From assembly GCF_020400725.1 (NCBI RefSeq), contig NZ_JAINVG010000005.1, positions 62,001 to 126,000 on the forward strand: a DNA stretch of 64,000 nucleotides, read 5' to 3'. The stretch is from Streptomyces sp. NK15101. Its GTDB lineage: Bacteria > Actinomycetota > Actinomycetes > Streptomycetales > Streptomycetaceae. The position numbers and the translations under genes were made by a program. The stretch's first letter is position 1. Each line of letters opens with the position of its first letter. The notes under the pieces were generated by a model. It had not been told where the DNA came from, did no database searches, and saw nothing but the letters and a program-made list of their open reading frames with translations. Of the stretch, positions 21,332-29,575 are shown in pieces.

Positions 21332-21961
21332 ATGCCCTCCGTCAAAGCCACCGCCACGGCCACCACCGCCCTCGGCCTGACGGCCCTCCTCGTCGTCGGC
21401 CCGGCGCCCGCCGCCTCCGCCGCCGACCCGGACACCCACGTCACCTCGGCCGCGGCCCTCGCGGACGTCGACTACGCGACCTGGCGCCGCGACGTGGCGG
21501 CCGTCGTCGCCGAGGCGCGCCCGTACGTCGAGGCGCGTTCCGAGAACGCCGGCCGCGAGAAGCAGGCCATCGTCCTCGACATCGACAACAGCTCCCTGGA
21601 GACGGACTTCCACCCGTTCTGGGAGCTGCCGACCCCGGCCATCGCGGACGTGCGCGCACTCGTCCGCGACGCCCACGCGCGCGGGGTGGCCGTCTTCTTC
21701 GTCACCGCCCGGCCCGGAATCATCTACTCCCTGACGGACTGGAACCTGAAGAAGGCGGGGTACCCGGTCGACGGGCTGTACGTGCGCTCGCTGCCCGACC
21801 TGTTCGGCGAGGTCAGCGCGTACAAGACGGCGAAGCGCGCCGAGATCGAGGCCAAGGGCTACACGATCATCGCGAACATCGGCAACAACACGACCGACCT
21901 CGTCGGCGGCCACGCCGAGCGCGCCTTCAAGCTCCCGGACTACGGCGGCAAGTTGTCGTGA
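21332..21961 (+). CDS. Secreted HAD-superfamily class B acid phosphatase
   Basis: The 209-residue protein has a signal peptide (residues 1-31, ending APAASAA) and a HAD phosphatase domain. The nucleophile motif reads IVLDIDNSSLETD, in the class B/plant acid phosphatase form DxDxS. Motif II is in FFVTARPG, and the C-terminal part has INIGNNTTDL-like text (IANIGNNTTDLVGGHAERAF) for the acidic motif. It should release phosphate from organic phosphates outside the cell. GGGAG lies upstream of ATG 21332. Two operator-like palindromes cover its promoter, so it may be repressed by an unlinked TetR protein. Confidence 0.92.
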   Translation: MPSVKATATATTALGLTALLVVGPAPAASAADPDTHVTSAAALADVDYATWRRDVAAVVAEARPYVEARSENAGREKQAIVLDIDNSSLETDFHPFWELPTPAIADVRALVRDAHARGVAVFFVTARPGIIYSLTDWNLKKAGYPVDGLYVRSLPDLFGEVSAYKTAKRAEIEAKGYTIIANIGNNTTDLVGGHAERAFKLPDYGGKLS

Positions 21962-21974
21962 CGGCCCCTGGGGG

Positions 21975-22475
21975 TCAGCGCGTGTCGATGTGGAACTCCA
22001 TCCGCTCGTAGTCCCCGTCGGGGGTCGTGCGGACGTATCCGCGCGCGTTCTTGAAGTCGCCGGTGCCTCCGGTGACGGCCACGTCGTAGGCCGCCGGCGT
22101 CTGGTTCGTGATGTCGAAGGTGACGAGGGCCTGGGCGGTGAGCTGTCCGCCCGGCCCGCCGTTCAGGACGAAGGTGCCGATGCAGTTCACGTCGGCCTGG
22201 TTCCCGGAGACGCGCACCACGGCGCAGGTCACGCCGTCACGGCCGACCTTGTCGCCGCCCTTGGTCTTGTACAGGTCGTCGGCGACGGTGAAGACGTCCC
22301 CGATCTTGGGCGGTGACGCGCTCTCACCGGCTCCCCCGCTCGGGACCTCCTTGGCGTAGAGCGTGAACTCGAAGCCGTCCCCGTTGTCGGCGGAGACGGG
22401 GGCGGCGGCGGCGAAGGCGACCGCCGCGACCGTACAGGCGCAGAGCGCGCCGGTCCTCCTGAAGCTGCGGGTCAT
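21975..22475 (-). CDS. Secreted allene-oxide-cyclase-like barrel protein
   Basis: The protein has 166 residues from ATG 22475, which has GGGAGG six bases upstream; 135 bases of open frame further up have no start signal. Residues 1-29 form a signal peptide ending PVSADN. The rest is beta-rich: FEFTLYAKEV, IGDVFTVADDLYKTKGG, CAVVRVSGNQADVNCIGTFV, and TGGTGDFKNARGYVRTT near the end. This last pattern matches the allene oxide cyclase/dirigent-like barrel seen in bacterial secreted proteins. Whether it is an enzyme or a binding protein is unknown. Its stop lies 13 bases from the stop of the HAD phosphatase on the other strand. Confidence 0.82.
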   Translation of the reverse strand: MTRSFRRTGALCACTVAAVAFAAAAPVSADNGDGFEFTLYAKEVPSGGAGESASPPKIGDVFTVADDLYKTKGGDKVGRDGVTCAVVRVSGNQADVNCIGTFVLNGGPGGQLTAQALVTFDITNQTPAAYDVAVTGGTGDFKNARGYVRTTPDGDYERMEFHIDTR

Positions 22476-22591
22476 GTTCCGCCTCCCGTGGGATGGGGGT
22501 CCCCCTCGGCATGCTTCACATTGTCCGGTGCCCACCCGGGATTCGCCCGTCCGGCGCAATCCCGGGGCGCCGGGTCGGGGATCATGGCGGC

Positions 22592-23248
22592 ATGCCCACC
22601 CACAGAGCACTCCCGGTCCGTACGACCGCCGCCGTCGCCCTGGTGGCCGCCCTGCTGCTCGCCGGCTGCGGGACGACCGCGAGGCCCGACGCCCCGGCCG
22701 CCCCGAAGAGGACCACCGCCACGGCCGCCCCGGAGAAGACCGCCGCCCCCACCGTCGAGGCCGCCGCCACGCTCGGCGGCCCCGGGACGGCCTGCGTGCT
22801 GCCCGTCTCCTTCGGGCTGGCGGCGGACTGGAAGCCCGCGGCGGTCGAGGAGCCCGAGGACCCGGAGTTCGCGGAGCTCGTCCGGCAGGGGCCGGCCGTC
22901 ATGCGCTGCGAGATCGACGCCAAGCCCGCCGGGAACATCGGCCACCTGCGGGTGTGGACGGCGGCGAAGGGCCCGGCCCGGGCCGCCCTCGAAGGCTTCG
23001 TGAAGGCGGCGGACGAGCCCTCCGCCGTCACCTACCGGGAGACGCGGGCGGGCGCGCTGGCCGCCACCGAGGTCACGTACACGACGTACAGCGAGCTCAC
23101 GGACGAGACCAAGGAGCAGCGGGCCTTCGCCGTCACCACCCCGAAGGGCGCGGTCGTCATCGTCCATCTGGGCGGTCTCGACACCGACGAGCACCGCGCG
23201 ATGCTCCCCGCCTACGAGCTGGCGAAGAGCACGGCGAAGGCGCTCTGA
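22592..23248 (+). CDS. Secreted lipoprotein of unknown function
   Basis: The 218-residue protein has a clear lipoprotein signal (basic start, hydrophobic stretch AVALVAALLLAGC, cysteine at about residue 25) and a Thr/Ala/Pro linker to about residue 65. The following domain begins TACVLPVSFGLAADWKP and resembles a group of Streptomyces lipoproteins with no assigned function. It has two further cysteines (TACVLP and MRCEID) that could pair outside the cell. ATG 22592 is the first start that gives an intact signal peptide. It diverges from the barrel-protein gene. Confidence 0.8.
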   Translation: MPTHRALPVRTTAAVALVAALLLAGCGTTARPDAPAAPKRTTATAAPEKTAAPTVEAAATLGGPGTACVLPVSFGLAADWKPAAVEEPEDPEFAELVRQGPAVMRCEIDAKPAGNIGHLRVWTAAKGPARAALEGFVKAADEPSAVTYRETRAGALAATEVTYTTYSELTDETKEQRAFAVTTPKGAVVIVHLGGLDTDEHRAMLPAYELAKSTAKAL

Positions 23249-23335
23249 GCGTGAGCACGGCCGCCGGGCCGCTCCGGACGCGACCGTGGCCCCCCGTCCC
23301 GCACCGGACGAGGGGCCACGGCGTGCGCGGGGCCC

Positions 23336-24865
23336 TTACGCGAACTTCTGGTTCGCGGAGCCGTCGCAGTTCTGGAGCCGGATCGGCTCCTTCGCCGCGC
23401 CCTGGGTGAGGCAGAGGCCGGTGGCGGCGGCGGGGCGGACGGTGGCGCCGTCGCGGACGAACCGCTGGTTGGCGGCGCCGCCGCAGTTCCAGACGATGAG
23501 CGCCTTGCCGGTCTGGTAGGCGGCGCCCGGCACGTCCAGGCAGCGGTCCTGGGTGAGCTGGGTGTGGACGGTCCCGCGGGCGGAGTCGTACCACCAGCCC
23601 TGGTTGCGGCCGCCGTGGCAGTCCCAGCCGAGGACGGCGGTCCCGTTGGCCGACTCGGAGGCGTTCACGTCGAGGCAGTTGCCGGTCGCCTGGTTCCTCA
23701 GCGGCTTGTACGCGTCGTCCCAGGCGAGCGGGAAGAGCGTCGGGGTGCCGGAGGAGTTGACGTCGGCGCAGCTCGCCTCGCGCAGACCGGAGTCGTAGAG
23801 CTGGGTCAGACAGGAGGCGAAGGCGCCGTGGCCGCTCTTGTTGGGGTGGAAGGACTGGCGTACGGAGTTCTCGTCGATCCCGCCGGGCTTGGAGAGGTCG
23901 ATGTAGAGGCCCCGGGCCCAGGTGTCCTCCATGCAGACCTCGTGGCCGTGGAAGAGCCGCGAGTTGTCGAGGTAGACCGCCCCCGTGTCGGCGGCGACCG
24001 TGCGCATGCCGCGCTCGAAGGCCGGGACGGCGGCGTTGCGGCCCCACTTGGTGTCGGAGTCGTAGCCCATGCCGCCGCAGGCGAGCTTCCCGGAGAAGTT
24101 CGGGTTGTCGTGGAAGTCGGGGCCGATCGGGCTCGGGTAGCCCATGACGACGAGCTTGTAGTCGCCGTCGGCGTATCCGGCGTCGCGCATGACCGTCTTC
24201 AGGTCGCGGACGGTCTGCTCGACCTTGGGGACGAGGCCGTCGACGCGGGCCTGCCAGCCGGGGGCGTACTTGGGCTCGCAGGCGCCCTGGCTGAGCACGT
24301 AGCGCTGGACGCAGTCGGTCATGACGGGACCGAACTGCAGGTCGTCGTTGGCGCCGGCGACGAGCAGGACCATCTTGATCCGGGTGTTGCGGGCCTTGAT
24401 GGCGAGGTTGTCGCTCTGGACGAGCTCGTCGGCGTACTGCTTGGAGCCGCCGATCCGGATGTTCCCGGTGTACGCGCCGGAGCAGGACACGTTGAAGGTG
24501 AGGTCCGCGGGGATCCCGGTGCGGTGGATGGCGGCGTCCGGGGAGCGGTGGCACCAGTTGGTGGGCCCGTTGGTGGGGGACTCGTACGTGCCGACGCCCT
24601 CGCCGGAGATCTCGCTGTCCCCGAGCGAGATCAGGCCGGTCTTGCGCTGGGCGAGCGGCCGCTCCTCGGGGCTGCCGTAGATCCTGGTGGCCTCGGCCGC
24701 CCGGATCGCCTCCAGCTCGGGAGAGAGCGGTACGGAGGTGATTCCGGCCGCGGTGCTCGTGTCGGCCGCGCCGGCGGGGGCGGCTGCGGTCATGCTGCCG
24801 AGGGCCGCCGCGGCGGCGGCGACGGCCGCGACGGACCAGCGGAGTCTGGACCTGGTGCGCTTCAC
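23336..24865 (-). CDS. Secreted SGNH/GDSL hydrolase with ricin-type lectin domain
   Basis: The 509-residue protein starts at GTG 24865, with AGGAGG four bases upstream. A signal peptide covers residues 1-34. The SGNH esterase domain shows block [13 protein letters not shown] (catalytic Ser), block [13 protein letters not shown] and block [13 protein letters not shown] (catalytic His). The C-terminal 130 residues form a ricin-B trefoil with three QxW-like repeats (NQGWWYD, NQRFVRD, NQKFA) and pairs such as CLDVNAS and CLDVPG, which bind carbohydrate. It is likely an extracellular esterase or deacetylase acting on polysaccharide. It diverges from fumC. Confidence 0.92.
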   Translation of the reverse strand: MKRTRSRLRWSVAAVAAAAAALGSMTAAAPAGAADTSTAAGITSVPLSPELEAIRAAEATRIYGSPEERPLAQRKTGLISLGDSEISGEGVGTYESPTNGPTNWCHRSPDAAIHRTGIPADLTFNVSCSGAYTGNIRIGGSKQYADELVQSDNLAIKARNTRIKMVLLVAGANDDLQFGPVMTDCVQRYVLSQGACEPKYAPGWQARVDGLVPKVEQTVRDLKTVMRDAGYADGDYKLVVMGYPSPIGPDFHDNPNFSGKLACGGMGYDSDTKWGRNAAVPAFERGMRTVAADTGAVYLDNSRLFHGHEVCMEDTWARGLYIDLSKPGGIDENSVRQSFHPNKSGHGAFASCLTQLYDSGLREASCADVNSSGTPTLFPLAWDDAYKPLRNQATGNCLDVNASESANGTAVLGWDCHGGRNQGWWYDSARGTVHTQLTQDRCLDVPGAAYQTGKALIVWNCGGAANQRFVRDGATVRPAAATGLCLTQGAAKEPIRLQNCDGSANQKFA

Positions 24866-24971
24866 TGCGCCTCCTGGAAGTGGGGTTACCCACGGTTTTT
24901 ACTGGCCGGTACGCGCCTTGGGAATACGTCGAACAAGACAAGTGCTCATCTTTTATTGGAGGTTGAGAAAC

Positions 24972-26372
24972 ATGAACGACACGGACGGGTACCGCATCGA
25001 GCACGACTCCATGGGCGAGGTGCGGGTCCCCGCGCACGCCAAGTGGCGGGCCCAGACACAGCGGGCGGTGGAGAACTTCCCGGTCTCCGGCCAGCGCCTG
25101 GAGCGCGCCCACATCGAGGCCCTGGCCCGGATCAAGGCCGCCGCCGCCAAGGTCAACGCCGAGCTCGGGGTGATCGGGAAGGACCGCGCGGAGGCGATCG
25201 TCTCGGCCGCGGAGGAGGTCGCCGAGGGCCGCTGGGACGAGCACTTCCCCGTGGACGTCTTCCAGACCGGCTCGGGCACCTCGTCCAACATGAACACCAA
25301 CGAGGTGATCGCCACCCTCGCCACCGAGCGGCTCCCCGAGGGCCGCGAGGTGCACCCCAACGACCACGTCAACGCCTCGCAGTCCTCGAACGACGTCTTC
25401 CCCTCCTCCATCCACATCGCGGCCACCGCCGCCGTCACCCGCGACCTGATCCCCGCCCTCGACCACCTGGCCGCCTCCCTGGAGCGAAAATCGGCCGAAT
25501 TCGCGTCGGTGGTGAAGTCCGGCCGTACGCATCTGATGGACGCCACCCCGGTCACCCTGGGCCAGGAGTTCGGCGGCTACGCGGCCCAGGTCAGGTACGG
25601 CGTCGAGCGGTTGCGCGCCTCGCTCCCCCGGCTCGCCGAACTCCCCCTCGGCGGTACGGCGGTGGGCACCGGCATCAACACCCCGGCCGGCTTCTCCGCG
25701 GCCGTCATCGCGGAGGTCGCCCGCACGACCGGACTGCCGCTGACGGAGGCCCGCGACCACTTCGAGGCCCAGGGCGCCCGCGACGGCCTGGTGGAGACGT
25801 CCGGGCAGCTCCGGACCATCGCCGTCTCCCTCACCAAGATCGCCAACGATCTGCGCTGGATGGCCAGCGGTCCGCGCACCGGCCTCGCCGAGATCAACCT
25901 CCCCGACCTCCAGCCCGGCTCCTCCATCATGCCGGGCAAGGTGAACCCGGTGATCCCCGAGGCGGTCCTGATGGTCGCCGCACAGGTGACCGGAAACGAC
26001 ACCACGGTCGCGGTCGCGGGCGCGGCCGGGAACTTCGAGCTCAACGTGATGCTCCCGGTGATGGCCAAGAACCTGCTGGAATCCGTACGGCTTCTGGCCA
26101 ACGCCTCCCGGCTCCTCGCCGACCGCACGGTCGACGGCGTGACCGCCAACGCCGAACGCGCCCGCGAGTACGCCGAGTCGTCCCCGTCCGTGGTCACCCC
26201 GCTGAACAAGTACATCGGCTACGAGGAGGCCGCGAAGGTCGCCAAGAGGTCCCTCGCCGAGCGGAAGACCATCCGCGAGGTGGTGCTGGAGTCCGGCTAC
26301 GTCGAGCGGGGCGACCTCACGGTCGAGCAGCTGGACGAGGCGCTGGACGTGCTGCGGATGACGCGGCCGTAG
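24972..26372 (+). CDS. fumC: Class II fumarate hydratase
   Basis: FumC is the iron-free, oxygen-stable fumarase of the aspartase/fumarase superfamily. The 466-residue protein carries the superfamily signature [15 protein letters not shown] near residue 315. The substrate-binding segments [14 protein letters not shown] and [14 protein letters not shown] are present, as is [16 protein letters not shown] in the middle. ATG 24972 has GGAGG nine bases upstream. Together with the class I enzyme upstream, it gives the organism both an oxygen-sensitive and a stable fumarase. The DUF402 gene follows in the same direction after 111 bases. Confidence 0.97.
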   Translation: MNDTDGYRIEHDSMGEVRVPAHAKWRAQTQRAVENFPVSGQRLERAHIEALARIKAAAAKVNAELGVIGKDRAEAIVSAAEEVAEGRWDEHFPVDVFQTGSGTSSNMNTNEVIATLATERLPEGREVHPNDHVNASQSSNDVFPSSIHIAATAAVTRDLIPALDHLAASLERKSAEFASVVKSGRTHLMDATPVTLGQEFGGYAAQVRYGVERLRASLPRLAELPLGGTAVGTGINTPAGFSAAVIAEVARTTGLPLTEARDHFEAQGARDGLVETSGQLRTIAVSLTKIANDLRWMASGPRTGLAEINLPDLQPGSSIMPGKVNPVIPEAVLMVAAQVTGNDTTVAVAGAAGNFELNVMLPVMAKNLLESVRLLANASRLLADRTVDGVTANAERAREYAESSPSVVTPLNKYIGYEEAAKVAKRSLAERKTIREVVLESGYVERGDLTVEQLDEALDVLRMTRP

Positions 26373-26483
26373 CGGAGACGGCCGGTGGCGACCGGCCGGT
26401 AGCGGTTTCGTCCGTGACCGGTGGCCGACTCCTTGGTGATCTGTACCGCAGCGGTCGTGGGAGCGCGCCCCTAAGATCTGCGC

Positions 26484-27149
26484 ATGACAGGATCGGGCGG
26501 CTCTCAGCACTGGGCGCCGGGGGAGCACATCCTCTGGCGCTACCGCGGCAACGGCACCGACGAGGTGCACATCTGCCGACCGGTGACGGTCGTCCAGGAC
26601 ACGCCCGAGCTGCTCGCGGTCTGGATGGCGCCCGGCACCGAGTGCGTCCGGCCCGTCCTCACCGACGGCACGTCCGTCCACGACGAGCCGCTCGCCACCC
26701 GCTACACCGCCCCGCGCACCACCGAGCGCGCGCGCTGGTTCGGCAGCGGCGTGCTGAAGCTGGCGCGGCCCGGCGAGCCGTGGTCGGTGTGGCTGTTCTG
26801 GGAGCGCGGCTGGCGCTTCCGCAGCTGGTACGTGAACCTGGAGGAGCCGCTCGCCCGTTGGTCCGGCGGCTTCGACTCCGAGGACCACTTCCTCGACATC
26901 TCCGTCTACCCCGACCGCAGCTGGCTGTGGCGGGACGAGGACGAGTTCGCGCAGGCCCAGCGGTCCGGCCTCATGAGCCCGGCGCAGGCCGCCCGGGTGC
27001 GGGCGGCCGGGGAGCGGGCGGTGGAGCGGATCAAGGCGTGGGGGACGCCGTTCGCGGACGGCTGGGAGGACTGGCGGCCCGACCCGGCATGGCGGATTCC
27101 GGAGCTGCCGGCGGACTGGGACCGCACTCCGGCGCACACGGCACCGTGA
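26484..27149 (+). CDS. DUF402 nucleoside di/triphosphatase-like protein
   Basis: The 221-residue protein has the DUF402 core: WYVNLEEPLARWSGGFDSED, then FLDISVYPDRSWLWRDEDEF. In this family those Asp/Glu residues bind two metal ions. The family includes FomD and an S. coelicolor nucleotide phosphatase of known structure, which split phosphate or CMP groups from activated substrates. The physiological substrate is not known. The neighbourhood (fumC upstream, SpoIIE phosphatase downstream) offers no pathway hint. ATG 26484 is the first start consistent with the conserved HWAPGEHILWRYRGNG. Confidence 0.88.
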   Translation: MTGSGGSQHWAPGEHILWRYRGNGTDEVHICRPVTVVQDTPELLAVWMAPGTECVRPVLTDGTSVHDEPLATRYTAPRTTERARWFGSGVLKLARPGEPWSVWLFWERGWRFRSWYVNLEEPLARWSGGFDSEDHFLDISVYPDRSWLWRDEDEFAQAQRSGLMSPAQAARVRAAGERAVERIKAWGTPFADGWEDWRPDPAWRIPELPADWDRTPAHTAP

Positions 27150-27207
27150 GACCCTTGATGCGCCCCCGGGGTTCAAACGTAGGATCGTCCTCCGCACGGC
27201 AGAGACG

Positions 27208-27245
27208 GACCGAACACCACGTCAGACCGACCGAACACCACGTCA
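27208..27245 (+). repeat. Two tandem 21-base repeats before the SpoIIE phosphatase operon
   Basis: GACCGAACACCACGTCA occurs at 27208-27224 and again at 27229-27245, a 21-base period that places both copies on the same face of the helix. It lies about 55 bases upstream of the leader ORF, where an activator or repressor site would be expected. Confidence 0.6.
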
Positions 27246-27299
27246 AAGACTCACCGCAGCACAGGACCTGACCAGAAGTCACCCACGAGGGGGAGAGCA

Positions 27300-27464
27300 G
27301 TGCCGGACGTGCGCCCGGGTGTTCCGACCCCTGCCGTTGCCGCAGCTCGCGGAACGTCCAGATCCGCTGCATACGAGGGGTTTACCCCCGCCGAAGGCGC
27401 GGCATCGGCGAGAAGAGCGAGTGCATCGCACCACCGGCCCGGACGGACGGAATCCCACGCGTGA
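27300..27464 (+). CDS. Small leader ORF overlapping the SpoIIE phosphatase start
   Basis: This ORF of 54 codons starts with GTG 27300. It is preceded by the strongest ribosome site in the area (GAGGGGGAGAG, three bases away). Its TGA overlaps the GTG of the next gene as GTGA. The peptide (beginning VPDVRPGVPTPAVAAARG) resembles nothing I recognise. About one third of its codons end in A or T, unlike its neighbours, so the peptide itself may not be under strong selection. The likely role is translational coupling of the phosphatase, whose own GTG has no ribosome site. A noncoding leader is the alternative. Confidence 0.5.
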   Translation: MPDVRPGVPTPAVAAARGTSRSAAYEGFTPAEGAASARRASASHHRPGRTESHA

Positions 27465-29494
27465 CGGAGCATCCCACCTCCCACGAAGGCCGGCAGCCCC
27501 TGGCTGCCCGGCCGCAGGAACGCGCTCGCCCTCGCCAGGAGGCGGCCGCCCTGCCCTCCGACGTGCCCGGCCAGGCGGGCGGCCCGGCGGCCGCCGCGAC
27601 CCCGGGCCCGGACGCGCCCCCGCAGCCCGTCGCCGGAGGCACGGGCCACCCCGGCCTCACGGGCGGCACCGACCATCCGGTCACGGCCGACGGCACGGGC
27701 CACGCCGTGACGAGTCACCCCGGCGGTACGGGCCGTCCCGGCACCCCCGGTGCCGTGGCCCTCGCGGTCTCCCCGCAGCATCCCGGCGGCGGGGACACCT
27801 CCACCCGACGGGAGGGCGACCGGCTGCGGTTCGTCGGCGCCGCGACCCGGCGCATCGCGCGCGGCATCGACCTGGACGAGATCGTCCTCGGCCTGTGCCG
27901 GGCCACCGTGCCGACCTTCTCCGACGAGATCCTGGTCTACCTGCGCGACCCGCTGCCGGTGGGCGACGAGCGCCCGGTGGCGCCCTTCGTGCTGCGGCTG
28001 CGGCGCACCGACCGGCTGCGGTTAAGCGATCTGGAGGGCGAGGACCTCGTCCTCGTACCCGATCCGGATCCGACCCCCGCGGCCGAACTCTGCGAGGTGC
28101 GGTCCGGCGGGGCGCTGGCCGAGGTGCTGCGCGGGGTGCGGCCGGTCTTCGGCGACTCCACGGCCGCCCGGACGGCGCTGGCCGAGCTGCTCGGCCCCGA
28201 GCACCCGCTGCCCGGCGGGCTGCGCGCGGTCCTCGCGCCGCTGCGCGGCCGGCGGCGGGTGATCGGCGCCGCCGTGTTCCTGCGCCGCCCCGAGCGGGCC
28301 GGCTTCGAGCCGAACGACCTGCTGGTCGCGGCCCAGCTGGCCACGCACACCGCGCTCGGCATCGACAAGGCCGTGCTGTACGGCCGCGAGGCGTACATCG
28401 CGGACGAGCTGCAGCGGACGATGCTGCCGGACTCGCTGCCGCAGCCGACCGGCGTCAAGCTGGCCTCGCGCTACCTGCCGGCGGCCGAGACGGCCCGGGT
28501 CGGCGGCGACTGGTACGACGCGATCCCGCTGCCGGGCAGCAGGGTCGCCCTCGTCGTCGGCGACGTCATGGGCCACTCCATGACCTCGGCGGCGATCATG
28601 GGCCAGCTGCGCACGACCGCGCAGACCCTGGCCGGCCTCGACCTGCCCCCGCAGGAGGTCCTGCACCACCTGGACGAGCAGGCGCAGCGGCTCGGCCAGG
28701 ACCGCATGGCGACCTGCATGTACGCGGTGTACGACCCGGTCTCGCACCGGATCACCGTGGCCAACGCGGGCCATCCGCCGCCGATACTGCTCCACCTGGG
28801 CGGGCGCGCCGAGGTGCTGCGGGTGCCGCCCGGCGCCCCGATCGGGGTCGGCGGGGTGGACTTCGAGGCGGTCGAGCTGGACGCCCCGGCGGGCGCCACG
28901 CTGCTGCTCTACACGGACGGTCTCGTCGAGTCCCGGCTGCGGGACGTGTGGACCGGGATCGAGCAGCTGCGGGAGCGCCTCGCGGCGACCGCGCAGCTGA
29001 CGGGCCCGGACCACTCGCCTCCCCTGGAGGCGCTCTGCGACGACGTCCTCGACATGCTGGGCCCGGGCGACCGGGACGACGACATCGCGCTGCTCGCGGC
29101 CCGCTTCGACGGGATCGCGCCGAGCGACGTGGCGTACTGGTTCCTGGAGCCGGAGGACGCGGCCCCGGGGCGGGCCCGGCGGCTCGCCCGGCGGGCGCTC
29201 GCCCGCTGGGACCTGGAGGACCTGACGGACTCGGTCGAGCTGCTGGTCAGCGAGGTCGTGACGAACGCCGTGCGGTACGCGGAGCGGCCGGTGACCCTGC
29301 GGCTGCTGCGGACGGACGTGCTGCGCTGCGAGGTCGGCGACGACTCCCCGCAGCTGCCCCGGCAGCGGCGGGCACGCGACACGGACGAGGGCGGGCGCGG
29401 ACTGTTCCTGGTGAACCGGCTGGCCCGGCGGTGGGGGGCGACCCGGCTGTCGGGCGGCAAGGTGGTCTGGTTCGAGCTGGCGACCCGTACCTGA
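27461..29494 (+). CDS. SpoIIE-family PP2C phosphatase with GAF-like and HATPase domains
   Basis: The 677-residue protein starts at GTG 27461, overlapping the stop of the leader ORF; no other start lies upstream in frame. Residues 1-115 are low-complexity (Gly/His/Pro/Thr). A GAF-like sensor follows (about 120-305). The SpoIIE PP2C phosphatase domain (about 315-530) has the metal motifs VGGDWYDAI, VVGDVMGHS, TLLLYTDGLVE and DDDIALL. The C-terminus (about 550-677) is a serine-kinase-type HATPase with VSEVVTNAVRYA and DEGGRGLFLVNRLA. Such proteins act in partner-switching on anti-sigma antagonists. It may link an environmental signal to sigma factor control or to the convergent PBP gene's function. 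Confidence 0.93.
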   Translation: MTEHPTSHEGRQPLAARPQERARPRQEAAALPSDVPGQAGGPAAAATPGPDAPPQPVAGGTGHPGLTGGTDHPVTADGTGHAVTSHPGGTGRPGTPGAVALAVSPQHPGGGDTSTRREGDRLRFVGAATRRIARGIDLDEIVLGLCRATVPTFSDEILVYLRDPLPVGDERPVAPFVLRLRRTDRLRLSDLEGEDLVLVPDPDPTPAAELCEVRSGGALAEVLRGVRPVFGDSTAARTALAELLGPEHPLPGGLRAVLAPLRGRRRVIGAAVFLRRPERAGFEPNDLLVAAQLATHTALGIDKAVLYGREAYIADELQRTMLPDSLPQPTGVKLASRYLPAAETARVGGDWYDAIPLPGSRVALVVGDVMGHSMTSAAIMGQLRTTAQTLAGLDLPPQEVLHHLDEQAQRLGQDRMATCMYAVYDPVSHRITVANAGHPPPILLHLGGRAEVLRVPPGAPIGVGGVDFEAVELDAPAGATLLLYTDGLVESRLRDVWTGIEQLRERLAATAQLTGPDHSPPLEALCDDVLDMLGPGDRDDDIALLAARFDGIAPSDVAYWFLEPEDAAPGRARRLARRALARWDLEDLTDSVELLVSEVVTNAVRYAERPVTLRLLRTDVLRCEVGDDSPQLPRQRRARDTDEGGRGLFLVNRLARRWGATRLSGGKVVWFELATRT

Positions 29495-29527
29495 GCCCGT
29501 CCGCCCGCGCCCCGTACGACCGCCGTA

Positions 29528-29570
29528 CGACCGAAGGCCGGACCCCCGTGCGGGGTCCGGCCTTCGGTCG
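29528..29570. terminator. Bidirectional hairpin terminator
   Basis: Perfect 19-base arms (CGACCGAAGGCCGGACCCC and its complement) flank a five-base loop between the convergent phosphatase and penicillin-binding protein genes. Confidence 0.88.
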
Positions 29571-29575
29571 TGCGG

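Noticed and set aside
23564..27271. Long plus-strand frame of 1235 codons over the SGNH, fumC and DUF402 genes
   Set aside because: No family-like text is present; it runs antisense to the SGNH gene and out of frame with fumC. A result of the GC bias only.
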